64,000 bases of DNA from Polaribacter sp. (GCF_024639685.1 NZ_JAHEHX010000001.1:1-64000); one strand, 5' to 3'; positions 6,638 to 16,407 are shown, counted from the stretch's first letter. The notes: generated by a model not told the origin, from the sequence alone. Program-made: numbers and translations.

Positions 6638-9475
6638 ATGGCAGACCAAAAAAGACTATTTCTAGTTGATGCTTACGCATTAATATTTAGAGGATATTAC
6701 GCATTTATTAAAAACCCTAGAATAAATTCTAAAGGCTTAGACACCTCTGCTATTATGGGTTTTATGAACTCACTTTTAGATGTCATCAAACGTGAAAGAC
6801 CAGATCATTTAGCGGTTTGTTTTGATAAAGGTGGTAGTGCAGATAGAGTAGAAATGTTTCAGGAATACAAAGCCAATAGAGATGCTACTCCAGAACCTAT
6901 AACTCAAGCCATACCTTATATCTTTAGTATCTTAGAAGCCATGCACATACCAATTATGGTTAAAGAAGGTTTTGAAGCAGATGATGTTATTGGTACACTT
7001 TCTAAACAGGCAGAAAAAGAGGGTTACAAAACCTTTATGGTTACACCAGATAAAGATTTCGCACAGTTAGTATCAGAAAATATTTTTATGTATAAACCAC
7101 GTTTTGGAGGTGGTTATGATATTTGGGGAGTGCCTGAAGTTTTAGAGAAATTCCAAGTTACAGAACCTTTACAAGTCATAGATTTTTTAGGAATGATGGG
7201 TGATTCTGCAGATAACATTCCTGGTTTACCTGGAGTTGGAGAAAAAACTGCAAAGAAATTTTTAGCTCAATTTGGTTCTATGGAAGGCTTATTAGCCAAC
7301 ACTGATCAGCTAAAAGGTAAAATGAAAGAAAAGATTGAAGCAAATGGCGAGCTTGGTTTACTTTCTAAAAAGTTAGCTACAATTATGTTAGATGTGCCTG
7401 TTACTTTTAATGCTAAAGATTTTACTTTAGATCAGCCAGACTTAGAAAAAGTAGAAGAAATTTTTAATGAATTAGAATTTAGACAACTATTAACAAATTT
7501 CTTAAAAACATTTGTTATAGAAACTACAACTAATGCTTCTGACAATTCACCAAAAAATACAGATACTCCTAAAAAAGCAGCAACAAATTCAGAAGGTCAA
7601 TTCGATTTATTTGCAGCTCCTGGTTCTGGAAGTATAACTCAAGAAGAAAGTTTATCTGGCTTTAAAACGATTACAAATACAAATCATTTTTATCAACATA
7701 TAGATAGTCCTCTATCTCGTAAATTATTAATTAAAAAGCTAATGCAACAAACTTCTGTTTGTTTTGATACTGAAACAACAGGTTTAAAAGCATTAGAGGT
7801 AGAGTTAATAGGAATTGCATTTTCATATGAAAACGGTAAAGGATATTATGTTTCATTTCCAGAAAATCAGGAAGAAACTAAAACTATCTTAGAAGAATTC
7901 AGTCCATTTTTTGAAGCTGAAACAATAGAGAAAGTTGGTCATAATTTAAAATACGACATCAAGGTTTTATCAAACTACAACATGCCTGTTAAAGGTAAAT
8001 TATTTGATACCATGATTGCTCACTATCTAATTAACCCAGATATGAGGCACAATATGGATGTTTTGGCTGAGACGTATTTAAACTATCTACCTGTTTCAAT
8101 AACAGAATTGATTGGTAAAAAAGGTAAAAATCAGCTTTCTATGAGAGTTGTACCTATTAAAGATCAAACAGAATATGCTGTTGAAGATGCAGACATCACT
8201 TATCAACTAAAACAACATTTTACAAAAGAGTTAGAAAGTGGTAATGTTACTGAACTTTTTAATAATGTAGAATTGCCTTTAGTTTCTGTTTTAACTGCTA
8301 TGGAAATTGAAGGAATTAATATTGATACAGACTTTTTAAAACAACTTTCTACAGCTTTAACTGATGATCTCAACAGATTAGAAAAAGACATTTACGAACA
8401 AGCAGGAGAAGAATTTAATATTGCATCTCCTAAACAATTAGGTATTGTTTTGTTCGAAAACATGAAGTTGGTAGATAAGCCTAAAAAGACAAAAACGGGT
8501 CAGTATAAAACTGGTGAAGACATCTTATCTTTCCTAGCAAAAGACCATAAAATAATTAGAGACATTCAAGAATACAGGCAATACAAAAAACTGAAAAGCA
8601 CATATGTAGATGCCTTACCTAATGAAATCAACCCAAAAACAGGGAGAATTCATACACAATACATGCAAGCTGTGGCTGCAACTGGTCGATTGAGTTCTAA
8701 CAACCCAAATTTACAAAACATACCTATTAGAACAGAAAGAGGACGTGAAGTTCGTAAAGCTTTTGTGCCTAAAGACGACAATTATGTATTACTAGCTGCA
8801 GATTATAGCCAAATAGAATTACGAATTATTGCTGCTTTAAGTGAGGAAGAAACCATGATTAATGCTTTTAAAAATGGCGAAGACATTCATGCTTCTACAG
8901 CTGCTAAAGTTTTTGGTGTTGATATTAAGGATGTTACTCGTGAACAAAGAAGTAATGCAAAAACTGTAAACTTTGGTATTGTTTATGGGGTTTCTGCATT
9001 TGGCTTAAGTAACCAAACAGACTTAAGCAGAGGTGAAGCAAAAGAATTAATTGACACCTATTACGAAACCTATCCTAAACTAAAAGCATACATGTCTGCC
9101 CAAGTAGATTTTGCAAGAGAACATGGTTATGTAGAAACTGTTTTAAATAGACGTAGGTATTTAAAAGATATTAATTCTAGAAATGCTATGGTTAGAAGTG
9201 GTGCTGAAAGAAATGCTGTAAATGCACCAATACAAGGTTCTGCTGCAGACATTATAAAACTAGCAATGATAAACATTCATAAACGATTTTTAAAAGAAGG
9301 TTTTAAATCTAAAATACTGTTACAAGTGCATGATGAATTGGTTTTTGATGCACACAAAGATGAACTCGAAACTATTAAACCTATTATAAAAGCCGAAATG
9401 GAAAATGCTTTTAAAATGACTGTTCCTCTAGATGTAGAAATGGGAATTGGGCAAAATTGGCTTCAAGCTCACTAA
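6638..9475 (+). CDS. polA: DNA polymerase I
   Basis: 945 residues, the normal full length. Residues ~5-290 form the 5'-3' flap nuclease (VDAYALIFRGYYAF; DSADNIPGLPGVGEKTA for the H3TH). Residues ~350-530 form the 3'-5' exonuclease with the intact DTET motif, so proofreading is probably active, unlike in some PolA. Residues ~560-945 form the polymerase with LLAADYSQIELR (motif A) and VHDELVF (motif C). It acts in Okazaki-fragment maturation and excision repair. A linker rich in N, T and S (about 297-335) joins nuclease and exonuclease. Own promoter at 6593. Confidence 0.97.
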   Translation: MADQKRLFLVDAYALIFRGYYAFIKNPRINSKGLDTSAIMGFMNSLLDVIKRERPDHLAVCFDKGGSADRVEMFQEYKANRDATPEPITQAIPYIFSILEAMHIPIMVKEGFEADDVIGTLSKQAEKEGYKTFMVTPDKDFAQLVSENIFMYKPRFGGGYDIWGVPEVLEKFQVTEPLQVIDFLGMMGDSADNIPGLPGVGEKTAKKFLAQFGSMEGLLANTDQLKGKMKEKIEANGELGLLSKKLATIMLDVPVTFNAKDFTLDQPDLEKVEEIFNELEFRQLLTNFLKTFVIETTTNASDNSPKNTDTPKKAATNSEGQFDLFAAPGSGSITQEESLSGFKTITNTNHFYQHIDSPLSRKLLIKKLMQQTSVCFDTETTGLKALEVELIGIAFSYENGKGYYVSFPENQEETKTILEEFSPFFEAETIEKVGHNLKYDIKVLSNYNMPVKGKLFDTMIAHYLINPDMRHNMDVLAETYLNYLPVSITELIGKKGKNQLSMRVVPIKDQTEYAVEDADITYQLKQHFTKELESGNVTELFNNVELPLVSVLTAMEIEGINIDTDFLKQLSTALTDDLNRLEKDIYEQAGEEFNIASPKQLGIVLFENMKLVDKPKKTKTGQYKTGEDILSFLAKDHKIIRDIQEYRQYKKLKSTYVDALPNEINPKTGRIHTQYMQAVAATGRLSSNNPNLQNIPIRTERGREVRKAFVPKDDNYVLLAADYSQIELRIIAALSEEETMINAFKNGEDIHASTAAKVFGVDIKDVTREQRSNAKTVNFGIVYGVSAFGLSNQTDLSRGEAKELIDTYYETYPKLKAYMSAQVDFAREHGYVETVLNRRRYLKDINSRNAMVRSGAERNAVNAPIQGSAADIIKLAMINIHKRFLKEGFKSKILLQVHDELVFDAHKDELETIKPIIKAEMENAFKMTVPLDVEMGIGQNWLQAH

Positions 9476-9518
9476 CAAAAAAACTTAATAATACCCAAAA
9501 AAACAACTATTTTTTTTC

Positions 9519-11195
9519 ATGAAACCAAAATATTTTCAGGAATTTAAAACTCCAATTTCTTCAATTAAACTTCCTAGAAAATTTACGTTTCCATTTTATT
9601 ATGAACCTCATACGTTAGCAAAAATTGCAGCAAGTGAATTACAAGTATACTTATTAACTCAAAAAGATTTTAACCATAATTTTGGACTGAAGAAGGATAA
9701 TTTAGAAAACGCCATTGGTAAAATGTTTGGTGTTTTAATAGTACAAAATGCAAAAAATAAAATTGGGTATTTAGCAGCATTTTCAGGAAAATTACAAGAT
9801 AAAAGTTTACCAGAAAAATTTGTCCCCCCTGTTTTTAATATGAGAACTGAAGGTAGTTTTTACATAAAAGGGGAATTAGAAATTGATGCGATTAATGCAC
9901 GATTAACCAATATTCATAAAAACACGGATTACAAAGAGTACTTAAAAAAACTAGAAAATTTAGAAAATGCTATTGCTGTAGATTTAGCTTACCAACGTAA
10001 AAAAATAAATGAAGCACGATCTTTAAGAAAACAAAAAAAGAAAGAAGCTAAAACATCTTTGAATAATGTTGATTATCAAAATCTAGAAAATACTCTAAAA
10101 CAAGAAAGTTACAATCAGCAGTTTTTTTATAAAGAATTAGTAGGTTATTATGATGATAAACTACTCCATTTAAAAGAAAAAGTAAATTATTATACCAAAC
10201 AAATAGCGGCTTTAAAGATTGAGCGAAAAAAAAAATCAAATTTCTTACAGCAAACGTTATTTAGTAAATATGCATTTTTAAATAAGGATAAAAACTTAAA
10301 AAGCTTATTAGATATTTTTAATGATCCAGATATACAACCTCCTGCAGGTTCTGGCGAATGTGCTGCTCCTAAATTACTACAATATGCATTTGCGAATAAT
10401 TTAAAACCTATTTGCATGGCCGAATTTTGGTGGGGAATTTCACCAAATTCTGCTGTTAGGAAACATAAAAATTACTACCCTGCCTGTCAAAGTAGGTGTA
10501 AACCTATTTTAGAGCACATGCTTACGGGTATAAGTATTGATTCTAACTTATTGTTAGAAAATTTATCAGTAGAAAAACAATTAGAAATTATTTTTGAAGA
10601 CGATGATTTAATAATTGTAAACAAGCCATCAGAATTTTTATCTGTGCCAGGTAAAACGATTACAGATTCTGTTTACACAAGAATTAAAAAACAATACCCT
10701 AATGCAACTGGTCCTTTAATTGTGCACAGGCTAGATATGTCTACATCTGGTATTTTAGTGCTTACCAAAACCAAAGCAGCCAATAAAAAAGTACAAAGTC
10801 AGTTTATTAATAGAACAGTTAAAAAAAGATATGTTGCTCTTTTAGATGGAAATCTATCTAAAGAAAGTGGCAAAATTAAATTGCCTTTAAGAGTAGATTT
10901 AGATGACAGGCCAAAACAATTGGTAGATTTTACTCATGGTAAAAATGCAGAAACAAAATGGACTGTAATTAAAAAAGAAGACAATAAAACTCGTATCCAT
11001 TTTTACCCAATAACAGGAAGAACTCACCAACTTAGATTACATGCAGCTCACAAAAAAGGTTTAAATACACCAATTATTGGTGACGATTTGTATGGCAAAA
11101 AATCGAATAGATTGCATTTACATGCAGAATACATATCATTTTTGCACCCAACAACGAATGAAAAAATGACATTTAAAGTTGATGCTAATTTTTAG
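9519..11195 (+). CDS. RluA-family pseudouridine synthase with long N-terminal extension
   Basis: 558 residues. The catalytic domain occupies the last ~200 residues: DDDLIIVNKPSEFLSVPG, then VHRLDMSTSG with the catalytic aspartate (HRLD), and GRTHQLRLHA. About 350 residues precede it, including a charged helical, probably coiled-coil part (about 145-235) and a cysteine pair region (CxxAEFWWG, then CQSRCKP). This layout is common in Flavobacteria and differs from classical ~220-320-residue RluA/RluC, so the modified uridine cannot be named. It follows polA by 43 bases with no clear promoter of its own. Confidence 0.9.
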   Translation: MKPKYFQEFKTPISSIKLPRKFTFPFYYEPHTLAKIAASELQVYLLTQKDFNHNFGLKKDNLENAIGKMFGVLIVQNAKNKIGYLAAFSGKLQDKSLPEKFVPPVFNMRTEGSFYIKGELEIDAINARLTNIHKNTDYKEYLKKLENLENAIAVDLAYQRKKINEARSLRKQKKKEAKTSLNNVDYQNLENTLKQESYNQQFFYKELVGYYDDKLLHLKEKVNYYTKQIAALKIERKKKSNFLQQTLFSKYAFLNKDKNLKSLLDIFNDPDIQPPAGSGECAAPKLLQYAFANNLKPICMAEFWWGISPNSAVRKHKNYYPACQSRCKPILEHMLTGISIDSNLLLENLSVEKQLEIIFEDDDLIIVNKPSEFLSVPGKTITDSVYTRIKKQYPNATGPLIVHRLDMSTSGILVLTKTKAANKKVQSQFINRTVKKRYVALLDGNLSKESGKIKLPLRVDLDDRPKQLVDFTHGKNAETKWTVIKKEDNKTRIHFYPITGRTHQLRLHAAHKKGLNTPIIGDDLYGKKSNRLHLHAEYISFLHPTTNEKMTFKVDANF

Positions 11196-11217
11196 AGCAA
11201 TAAAAGTATTTTATATG

Positions 11218-11225
11218 TAATTTTG
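11218..11225 (+). promoter_or_regulatory. -7 element TAATTTTG for sua5
   Basis: TAnnTTTG match ending 6 bases before the ATG at 11232. Transcription would begin at or within a few bases of the start codon. Confidence 0.6.
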
Positions 11226-11231
11226 TGACAC

Positions 11232-12188
11232 ATGAGTATTATTTCTAAAGATATACAAAAAGCAATTTCTATATTAGAAAATGAAGAATTAGTTGCAATC
11301 CCTACAGAAACTGTGTATGGATTAGGGGGTAATATTTTTAGCGAAAAAGCGATTCAATCTATTTTTGAAACAAAACAAAGGCCTCTTTTTAATCCTTTAA
11401 TTGTGCATATTTCTAGTTTAGATCAATTAGACAAAATTGTTGATGAAATTCCTGAAAAAGCAAAACTGCTTGCAGAGAAATTTTGGCCTGGCTCTATGAC
11501 ATTAGTCTTAAAAAAAAATAAAAATATCCCAAATTTAATTACAGCTGGTAAAGATACAGTAGCTGTTAGAATTCCAAATCATAGCACTACTTTAGAATTA
11601 TTAAGTAGATTATCATTTCCTTTAGCTGCTCCAAGTGCAAATCCATTTAATAATATCAGTCCAACTAAACCAGAACACGTAGAACGTTACTTTAAAGATA
11701 AACTTAAAATGGTTTTAGATGGTGGACCTTGTAAAAATGGAATTGAGTCCACTATAATTGGGTTTGAAGCTGGTGAACCTATTATTTATAGATTAGGAGC
11801 ATTGGCTATAGAAGAAATAGAAGGTACTGTAGGTGCTGTCTCTGTAATGAATGAAAAAGAGAAAAATCCAGATGCTCCTGGAATGCTGAAAAAGCATTAT
11901 GCCCCAAAAACGAAAACCATTTTAACTACAGCTATAGATAGTGAAATTAAAAGCCATACTTCATCTAGAATAGGTTTGTTATCATTTTCTAAATCTCACA
12001 AAACAAAATTGGTTGCTGAAGAGATTATGCTATCTACTTCTTTAAACCTTCAAGAAGCTGCTTCAAATTTATATGATGCTATGCATCAATTAGATCATTT
12101 AAATTTAGATGTAATTATTGTAGAAAAACTACCAGATTATGGTTTAGGAAAATCCATGAATGATCGTTTAAAACGCGCAGCATATTAA
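11232..12188 (+). CDS. L-threonylcarbamoyladenylate synthase (Sua5 type)
   Basis: 318 residues: a YrdC domain (about 1-200, with PTETVYGLGGN and the SANPFNNISPT loop) plus the Sua5 C-terminal domain (about 205-318). The APGMLKKHYAPKT linker that closes the active site in Sua5 is present. It makes threonylcarbamoyl-AMP from threonine, bicarbonate and ATP for t6A modification of ANN-decoding tRNAs. The two-domain form is the usual Bacteroidetes version. It converges on aat with only 3 bases between stop codons. Confidence 0.94.
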   Translation: MSIISKDIQKAISILENEELVAIPTETVYGLGGNIFSEKAIQSIFETKQRPLFNPLIVHISSLDQLDKIVDEIPEKAKLLAEKFWPGSMTLVLKKNKNIPNLITAGKDTVAVRIPNHSTTLELLSRLSFPLAAPSANPFNNISPTKPEHVERYFKDKLKMVLDGGPCKNGIESTIIGFEAGEPIIYRLGALAIEEIEGTVGAVSVMNEKEKNPDAPGMLKKHYAPKTKTILTTAIDSEIKSHTSSRIGLLSFSKSHKTKLVAEEIMLSTSLNLQEAASNLYDAMHQLDHLNLDVIIVEKLPDYGLGKSMNDRLKRAAY

Positions 12189-12191
12189 AAG

Positions 12192-12842
12192 TTAAAATTT
12201 GCTCTTTAAAATTTTTAAGAACTCAGATCTTTCAATTTCTTTTGCCCCTAAAGTTGCTAAATGTGGATTATAAACCTGACAGTCAATAAGATGATATTTA
12301 TTAGATTGAGCCAAATGAATAAAAGCAAACTTTGATGCATTAGACACTTTTGAAAACATACTTTCTCCACAAAAGATACCATTAACCTCTAAACCGTACA
12401 AACCACCAACAAGTTCTTTCTTCTGATTTTTAACTGAAAAACGCCAAACTTCGATAGATTTTGCTGCTCCTTTTTCATGGAGGTTAATATATGCTCGCTC
12501 CATATCATTTGTTATCCAAGTGCCTAAACCATCATTTCTGTCAATGGTTTTACAATTGTAGATTACCTCTTCAAAACTCTTGTTTTCAGTAATTGTAAAT
12601 GCATTCTTTTTTAATAGATTTTGCATAGATTTAGATATTTTTAAATCATTTGGGTATAAAACCATTCTTTCTAAGGGGCAATACCAAACTATTGGTTCTC
12701 CCTCTGAATACCAGGGGAAAATTCCATTCTCATAAGCGTAAAGTAATCTTTCTACAGACAAATCTCCACCCAAAGCAAGAATTCCACTTTCTGTTGAATA
12801 GGAGTAATCTGGAAATTCTATTTTATCGGTTAGCCAAATCAT
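12192..12842 (-). CDS. aat: Leucyl/phenylalanyl-tRNA-protein transferase
   Basis: 216 residues, normal length. The N-terminal block GGDLSVERLLYAYENGIFPW and the core VGGLYGLEVNGIFCGESMFS are diagnostic. It transfers Leu or Phe from tRNA to proteins with N-terminal Arg or Lys, marking them for ClpS/ClpAP. A TAAATTTG -7 element lies 20 bases upstream (12863-12870). Confidence 0.95.
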   Translation of the reverse strand: MIWLTDKIEFPDYSYSTESGILALGGDLSVERLLYAYENGIFPWYSEGEPIVWYCPLERMVLYPNDLKISKSMQNLLKKNAFTITENKSFEEVIYNCKTIDRNDGLGTWITNDMERAYINLHEKGAAKSIEVWRFSVKNQKKELVGGLYGLEVNGIFCGESMFSKVSNASKFAFIHLAQSNKYHLIDCQVYNPHLATLGAKEIERSEFLKILKSKF

Positions 12843-12862
12843 TATAAATTATCTAAAGGTTA

Positions 12863-12870
12863 CAAATTTA
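12863..12870 (-). promoter_or_regulatory. -7 element TAAATTTG for aat
   Basis: Minus-strand TAnnTTTG match 20 bases before the ATG at 12842. Confidence 0.55.
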
Positions 12871-12928
12871 GTGATTACCAAGAAATACTTTAATTTCTAT
12901 TTAACAGAATATTTAGAGATTAATGCAT

Positions 12929-12936
12929 TATTTTTG
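12929..12936 (+). promoter_or_regulatory. -7 element TATTTTTG for the YqaA-like gene
   Basis: TAnnTTTG match 30 bases before the ATG at 12967. Confidence 0.5.
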
Positions 12937-12966
12937 CAAGCTATTTTGAGATGAGGAAAAAAGGGC

Positions 12967-13593
12967 ATGATTAAAAGAAGAAAAAGACCAAAATCAAATC
13001 GAAAAAAATTCGAATTAGTTCATAAATACTATGAGAGAACTGGTTTCTATTCTTTTGTGGGTAAAAATCTAAAAAATGCGATACTTCCAATTTTAGGAGT
13101 AATCTTACTAGTTTTTATTTTTAATAAATATGTTTACAATATAAATGATGGCTTACGTCATTTCACAGAAACATTTTCTAAAAATAGCGTTTTAATTGTA
13201 TTCTTTATTTCAGAATCTATTCTAGGGTTAATTCCGCCAGAAATATTTATTGCTTGGGCAAAAAAAACGTCAGACCCTGTATTAAACTTATTCATTCTTG
13301 CTTTGCTATCTTATGCTGGTGGTCTAGTTTCTTATTCTTTAGGAAAATTTATTTCTAAATTAGAAAAGGTAAGACTATATCTTGAAGTTAAAATGGCGAA
13401 AAGCTTAAAAAATACTCAAAAATGGGGTGGTGTTTTAATTTTAGTAGGTGCACTATTACCTTTACCATTTGCAATAGCTTGCTTAACAGCAGGTATGATT
13501 AAATACCCTTTTAAAAACGTAGTGTTTTTTGGTTTATTTAGATTAGCTAGATATGCTATTTATGGATGGGCAATTTTTAAAGTGGTACATTAA
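12967..13593 (+). CDS. YqaA/VTT-type small membrane protein
   Basis: 208 residues. A very basic start (KRRKRPKSNRKK) is followed by about four to five hydrophobic helices. The segment around 145-185 (GGVLILVGALLPLPFAIACL, then TAGM) has the glycine/proline pattern of the VTT (DedA/SNARE-associated) superfamily, closest to short YqaA-type proteins. Family relatives are thought to move or scramble lipids or maintain membrane energisation; the exact role is unknown. It may be read separately from the next gene, which has its own promoter 17 bases after this stop. Confidence 0.7.
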   Translation: MIKRRKRPKSNRKKFELVHKYYERTGFYSFVGKNLKNAILPILGVILLVFIFNKYVYNINDGLRHFTETFSKNSVLIVFFISESILGLIPPEIFIAWAKKTSDPVLNLFILALLSYAGGLVSYSLGKFISKLEKVRLYLEVKMAKSLKNTQKWGGVLILVGALLPLPFAIACLTAGMIKYPFKNVVFFGLFRLARYAIYGWAIFKVVH

Positions 13594-13598
13594 AAGCA

Positions 13599-13606
13599 TA
13601 CTTTTG
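13599..13606 (+). promoter_or_regulatory. -7 element TACTTTTG for the DUF1456 gene
   Basis: TAnnTTTG match ending only 4 bases before the ATG at 13611, so the transcript would be essentially leaderless. Confidence 0.6.
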
Positions 13607-13610
13607 TTGC

Positions 13611-13853
13611 ATGGGATTAACAAATAACGATATTTTTAAAAAACTAAGAGTAGCACATAAGTTAAGAGATACAGATATAATAGATATTTGTGCTCTAGTA
13701 GATTTTAAAGTTACTAAAGGAGAATTAGGTGCAATTTTTAGAAAAGAAGATCATCCTAAATATGTAGAATGTGGAGATCAATTTTTACGCAATTTTTTAA
13801 ACGGATTAATTATTCATTTAAGAGGTCCAATGCCAAAGAAAAAAGAAAACTAA
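13611..13853 (+). CDS. Single-repeat DUF1456 (YehS-like) protein
   Basis: 80 residues. MGLTNNDIFKKLRVAH, then GELGAIFRKEDHPKY and CGDQFLRNFLNGL correspond to one repeat of DUF1456. E. coli YehS (about 156 residues) carries two such repeats, and this protein matches the second one best. The function of the family is unknown. The start is preceded by a leaderless-type promoter and the stop by a strong terminator, so it is a free-standing gene. Confidence 0.8.
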   Translation: MGLTNNDIFKKLRVAHKLRDTDIIDICALVDFKVTKGELGAIFRKEDHPKYVECGDQFLRNFLNGLIIHLRGPMPKKKEN

Positions 13854-13876
13854 ACTTTCACTAAAATATACTGCAT

Positions 13877-13920
13877 AAAAAAAGAGAGAATTCATTAAAT
13901 GAATTCTCTCTTTTTTTGCT
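13877..13920. terminator. Bidirectional terminator
   Basis: GAGAGAATTCATT (13884-13896) pairs with AATGAATTCTCTC (13898-13910), flanked by seven A on the left and seven T on the right. It lies between the convergent DUF1456 and DUF3127 genes. Confidence 0.88.
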
Positions 13921-13936
13921 TTATAGTTTATGAAAC

Positions 13937-14305
13937 CTAGAATGGCAAATCATCTGGTTCATCATTAGAAACGTTGCTTGCTGGCTCAAATTGATCTACT
14001 GGAGGTAAATTATCTGATTGTGGTGCAGACGATAAGTTTTCGATTCTCCAACCTTGAATAGAGTTAAAGTACTTTGCTTCTCCTTGAGGGTTAATCCACT
14101 CTCTACCTCTTAAGTTAATAGAAACTTTTACATCTTGACCAACATTATAATTGTTTAGCAAATCTGTTTTGTCCTGTACAAATTCTACCATAATCATTTG
14201 AGGATATTGCTCATCAGTTGTAACAACTAATTCTCTTTTTCTAAATCCATTAGACCCAAATGTTTGTACGTCTCCAATTAATTTTATTTTTCCAATAACT
14301 TCCAT
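13937..14305 (-). CDS. DUF3127 single-domain OB-fold-like protein
   Basis: 122 residues from ATG 14305, which lies 5 bases after the stop of the flavin reductase gene. A longer frame to 14335 would overlap that gene by 25 bases and is not needed. MEVIGKIKLIGDVQTFG, then FRKRELVVTT and QGWRIE are typical of DUF3127. The last ~25 residues are acidic and proline-rich, ending DDLPF, which resembles the tail of SSB-like proteins that bind partner proteins. The function is unknown. It forms an operon with the gene upstream. Confidence 0.8.
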   Translation of the reverse strand: MEVIGKIKLIGDVQTFGSNGFRKRELVVTTDEQYPQMIMVEFVQDKTDLLNNYNVGQDVKVSINLRGREWINPQGEAKYFNSIQGWRIENLSSAPQSDNLPPVDQFEPASNVSNDEPDDLPF

Positions 14306-14310
14306 AATAC

Positions 14311-15171
14311 TTATTTTAATAAAAGTACTTTCCAAGCACTTTTTACATCATTTTTACTTAAAAACTCTTTAGCAAATGTATGTTTTTTTACAGTTTCTAA
14401 CCCAATAAATTCTGGATGTTCTTTGCTAAAGTTATCAACAGTTACTGCATCTGGTAATTGTTCTACATTACCTAACATTCCTAAATTATTACCAGTTAAT
14501 ATGGTACTATTTCGTATTTCTGATGGTATAGCATCTACTCCAATACCTAGAATTGCAATTGGTTTCGGAATTTCGAAAAAGCCATCTCTAGCTCTAGAAT
14601 AATAGCTGCCTCCTGCTCTAGCAACTAAATCTATTTTGTGTTGATCTATTGAGCCATCTTCTGCTAAAATATCTTCAGAAACATGTAATTTTACAACTTC
14701 ACATATTATTAAATTACCTGCACCACCTTCTGTACCTGTATAAATAATATCTTTTACTTTACATTCAAATTGAACTGGAGATTCTGCAACTCTAAAAGGT
14801 TTTACAATGTCTGATTTTAACATAGTAAAGCCAGCTTTATCAAACTCATTAACTCCTTTTGCATACTCTGTACTACTTAAAGACATCTGTTGTACAATAT
14901 CATAATTCACGACATTAATTACAACTTCTTTAGTTTCTTGTGCATTTTCTAAAGTGTGTTTTATAGTATTATCTCTAACTCTTCTTGCAGGTGAAAATAT
15001 TATAGTTGGTGGATTAGAACTAAACACATTAAAAAAACTATAAGGAGATAAGTTAGGATTACCTTTTGCATCTAAAGTACTTGCAAAAGCAATAGGTCTT
15101 GGTGCAATTGCACCCAATAAATAACCATGTAATTTACAAGTAGTAATTTCTTTTGGATCAATAGAAAGCAT
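14311..15171 (-). CDS. Flavin reductase-like domain protein
   Basis: 286 residues. The first ~190 have the split-barrel FMN-binding flavin reductase fold: PRPIAFASTLDAKGNPNLSPYSFFNVFSSNPP is the diagnostic FMN-binding block, here quoted in two overlapping parts by position 25-56. Proteins of this kind reduce flavin with NAD(P)H or use bound FMN in small-molecule oxidation. The substrate is not apparent. It precedes the DUF3127 gene by 5 bases. Confidence 0.85.
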   Translation of the reverse strand: MLSIDPKEITTCKLHGYLLGAIAPRPIAFASTLDAKGNPNLSPYSFFNVFSSNPPTIIFSPARRVRDNTIKHTLENAQETKEVVINVVNYDIVQQMSLSSTEYAKGVNEFDKAGFTMLKSDIVKPFRVAESPVQFECKVKDIIYTGTEGGAGNLIICEVVKLHVSEDILAEDGSIDQHKIDLVARAGGSYYSRARDGFFEIPKPIAILGIGVDAIPSEIRNSTILTGNNLGMLGNVEQLPDAVTVDNFSKEHPEFIGLETVKKHTFAKEFLSKNDVKSAWKVLLLK

Positions 15172-15235
15172 ATTATAAATTTTAGTGATGTAAAGATACT
15201 ATCTAAACTTGAAAGGAGTTATATTGTAGAAACCT

Positions 15236-15243
15236 TATCTTTG
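15236..15243 (+). promoter_or_regulatory. -7 element TATCTTTG that fixes the histidine kinase start
   Basis: TAnnTTTG match overlapping an upstream in-frame TTG at 15241. It ends 6 bases before ATG 15250, so the ATG must be the start and the mRNA is nearly leaderless. Confidence 0.65.
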
Positions 15244-15249
15244 TTTTTA

Positions 15250-16407
15250 ATGAAATTATTCTCTAATACCCTTTTATTTAAACGAATTACAGTATTTGTA
15301 TCGTTGGTAATTGTAACCTTAATTCTTTGGAATACCTATCGCTTTTTTCAAAAATTTAAGTTGGCTGAAAGAGCTAAAATGGAAATTCATGGTGAAGCTA
15401 TTAAAGAGCTTAACACAGAAAGTTTAGCAGATTTAGATCAGAATATTTCTAACTTACCTTTAAGTATCATTAGCAAAACGAAAGATATACCTTTTATTTT
15501 GGTTGGTGATGATGGTGAAATTAAAGGATCTAATAACCTTAATCCTAAAAAAGAAAACGACCCTGAATATCTAAAGAAACAACTAGAAATAATGAAGAGC
15601 CAAAATCAACCTATTAAAGTTGATTATTTAGGCAAAACAGATTATATCTATTATAGAGATTCAGATTTATTAAACAAACTTACCTACTACCCTTTAGCGC
15701 TTTTATTAATTTTAGTTTTATTTCTTGCAATCATCTACCTGTTTTACAAAACTAATAAAGCTTCTGAAACCAATAAATTATGGACAGGAATGGCTAAAGA
15801 AACTGCACATCAAATAGGAACACCTTTATCGTCATTATTGGGTTGGATTTCGATTTTAAAAATGGAAAATGTTAATGAAGATTATATTAAAGAAATTGAA
15901 AAAGATGTACATCGTTTAAGTACAATTGCAAACCGATTTTCTAAAATTGGTTCTAAACCAGAGTTGAAAAAAGATAACATTATAACTATAACAAAACAAG
16001 CTTTTGATTATTTAGAATCTAGAAGCTCCAAGCAAATCTCGTTCACATTTTCTAGTAATGATGATGAAATTTATGCCGACTTAAATACAGAATTGTTTGG
16101 TTGGGTAATAGAGAATCTATTAAAGAATGCCATTGATGCAATGCTTGGTAAAGGTCAATTGAACTTAAAAATTGAATGCAAACAGAAGCGAATAAAAATT
16201 ACGATTACTGATACAGGTAAAGGCATACCTAAAAAACTATTCAAACAGGTTTTTAAGCCTGGTTTTACGACCAAAAAACGTGGCTGGGGCTTGGGTTTAT
16301 CTTTATCTAAAAGAATCATTGAGGATTATCATAATGGAAAAATCTTAGTTAAAAAATCTGAAATTGATAAAGGAACTACTTTTCAAATAATACTAAATAA
16401 AATTTAG
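15250..16407 (+). CDS. Membrane sensor histidine kinase
   Basis: 385 residues. Two transmembrane helices (about 10-30 and 145-168) enclose a ~115-residue extracytoplasmic sensor. The phospho-acceptor block is AKETAHQIGTPLSSLLGW, with histidine in AHQIGTP. The ATPase domain follows (N box ENLLKNAIDA, G1 DTGKGIP, F box FKPGFTTK, G2 GWGLGLSL). The kinase is complete, but no response regulator is adjacent, so it is an orphan kinase. The ligand is unknown. Confidence 0.92.
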   Translation: MKLFSNTLLFKRITVFVSLVIVTLILWNTYRFFQKFKLAERAKMEIHGEAIKELNTESLADLDQNISNLPLSIISKTKDIPFILVGDDGEIKGSNNLNPKKENDPEYLKKQLEIMKSQNQPIKVDYLGKTDYIYYRDSDLLNKLTYYPLALLLILVLFLAIIYLFYKTNKASETNKLWTGMAKETAHQIGTPLSSLLGWISILKMENVNEDYIKEIEKDVHRLSTIANRFSKIGSKPELKKDNIITITKQAFDYLESRSSKQISFTFSSNDDEIYADLNTELFGWVIENLLKNAIDAMLGKGQLNLKIECKQKRIKITITDTGKGIPKKLFKQVFKPGFTTKKRGWGLGLSLSKRIIEDYHNGKILVKKSEIDKGTTFQIILNKI

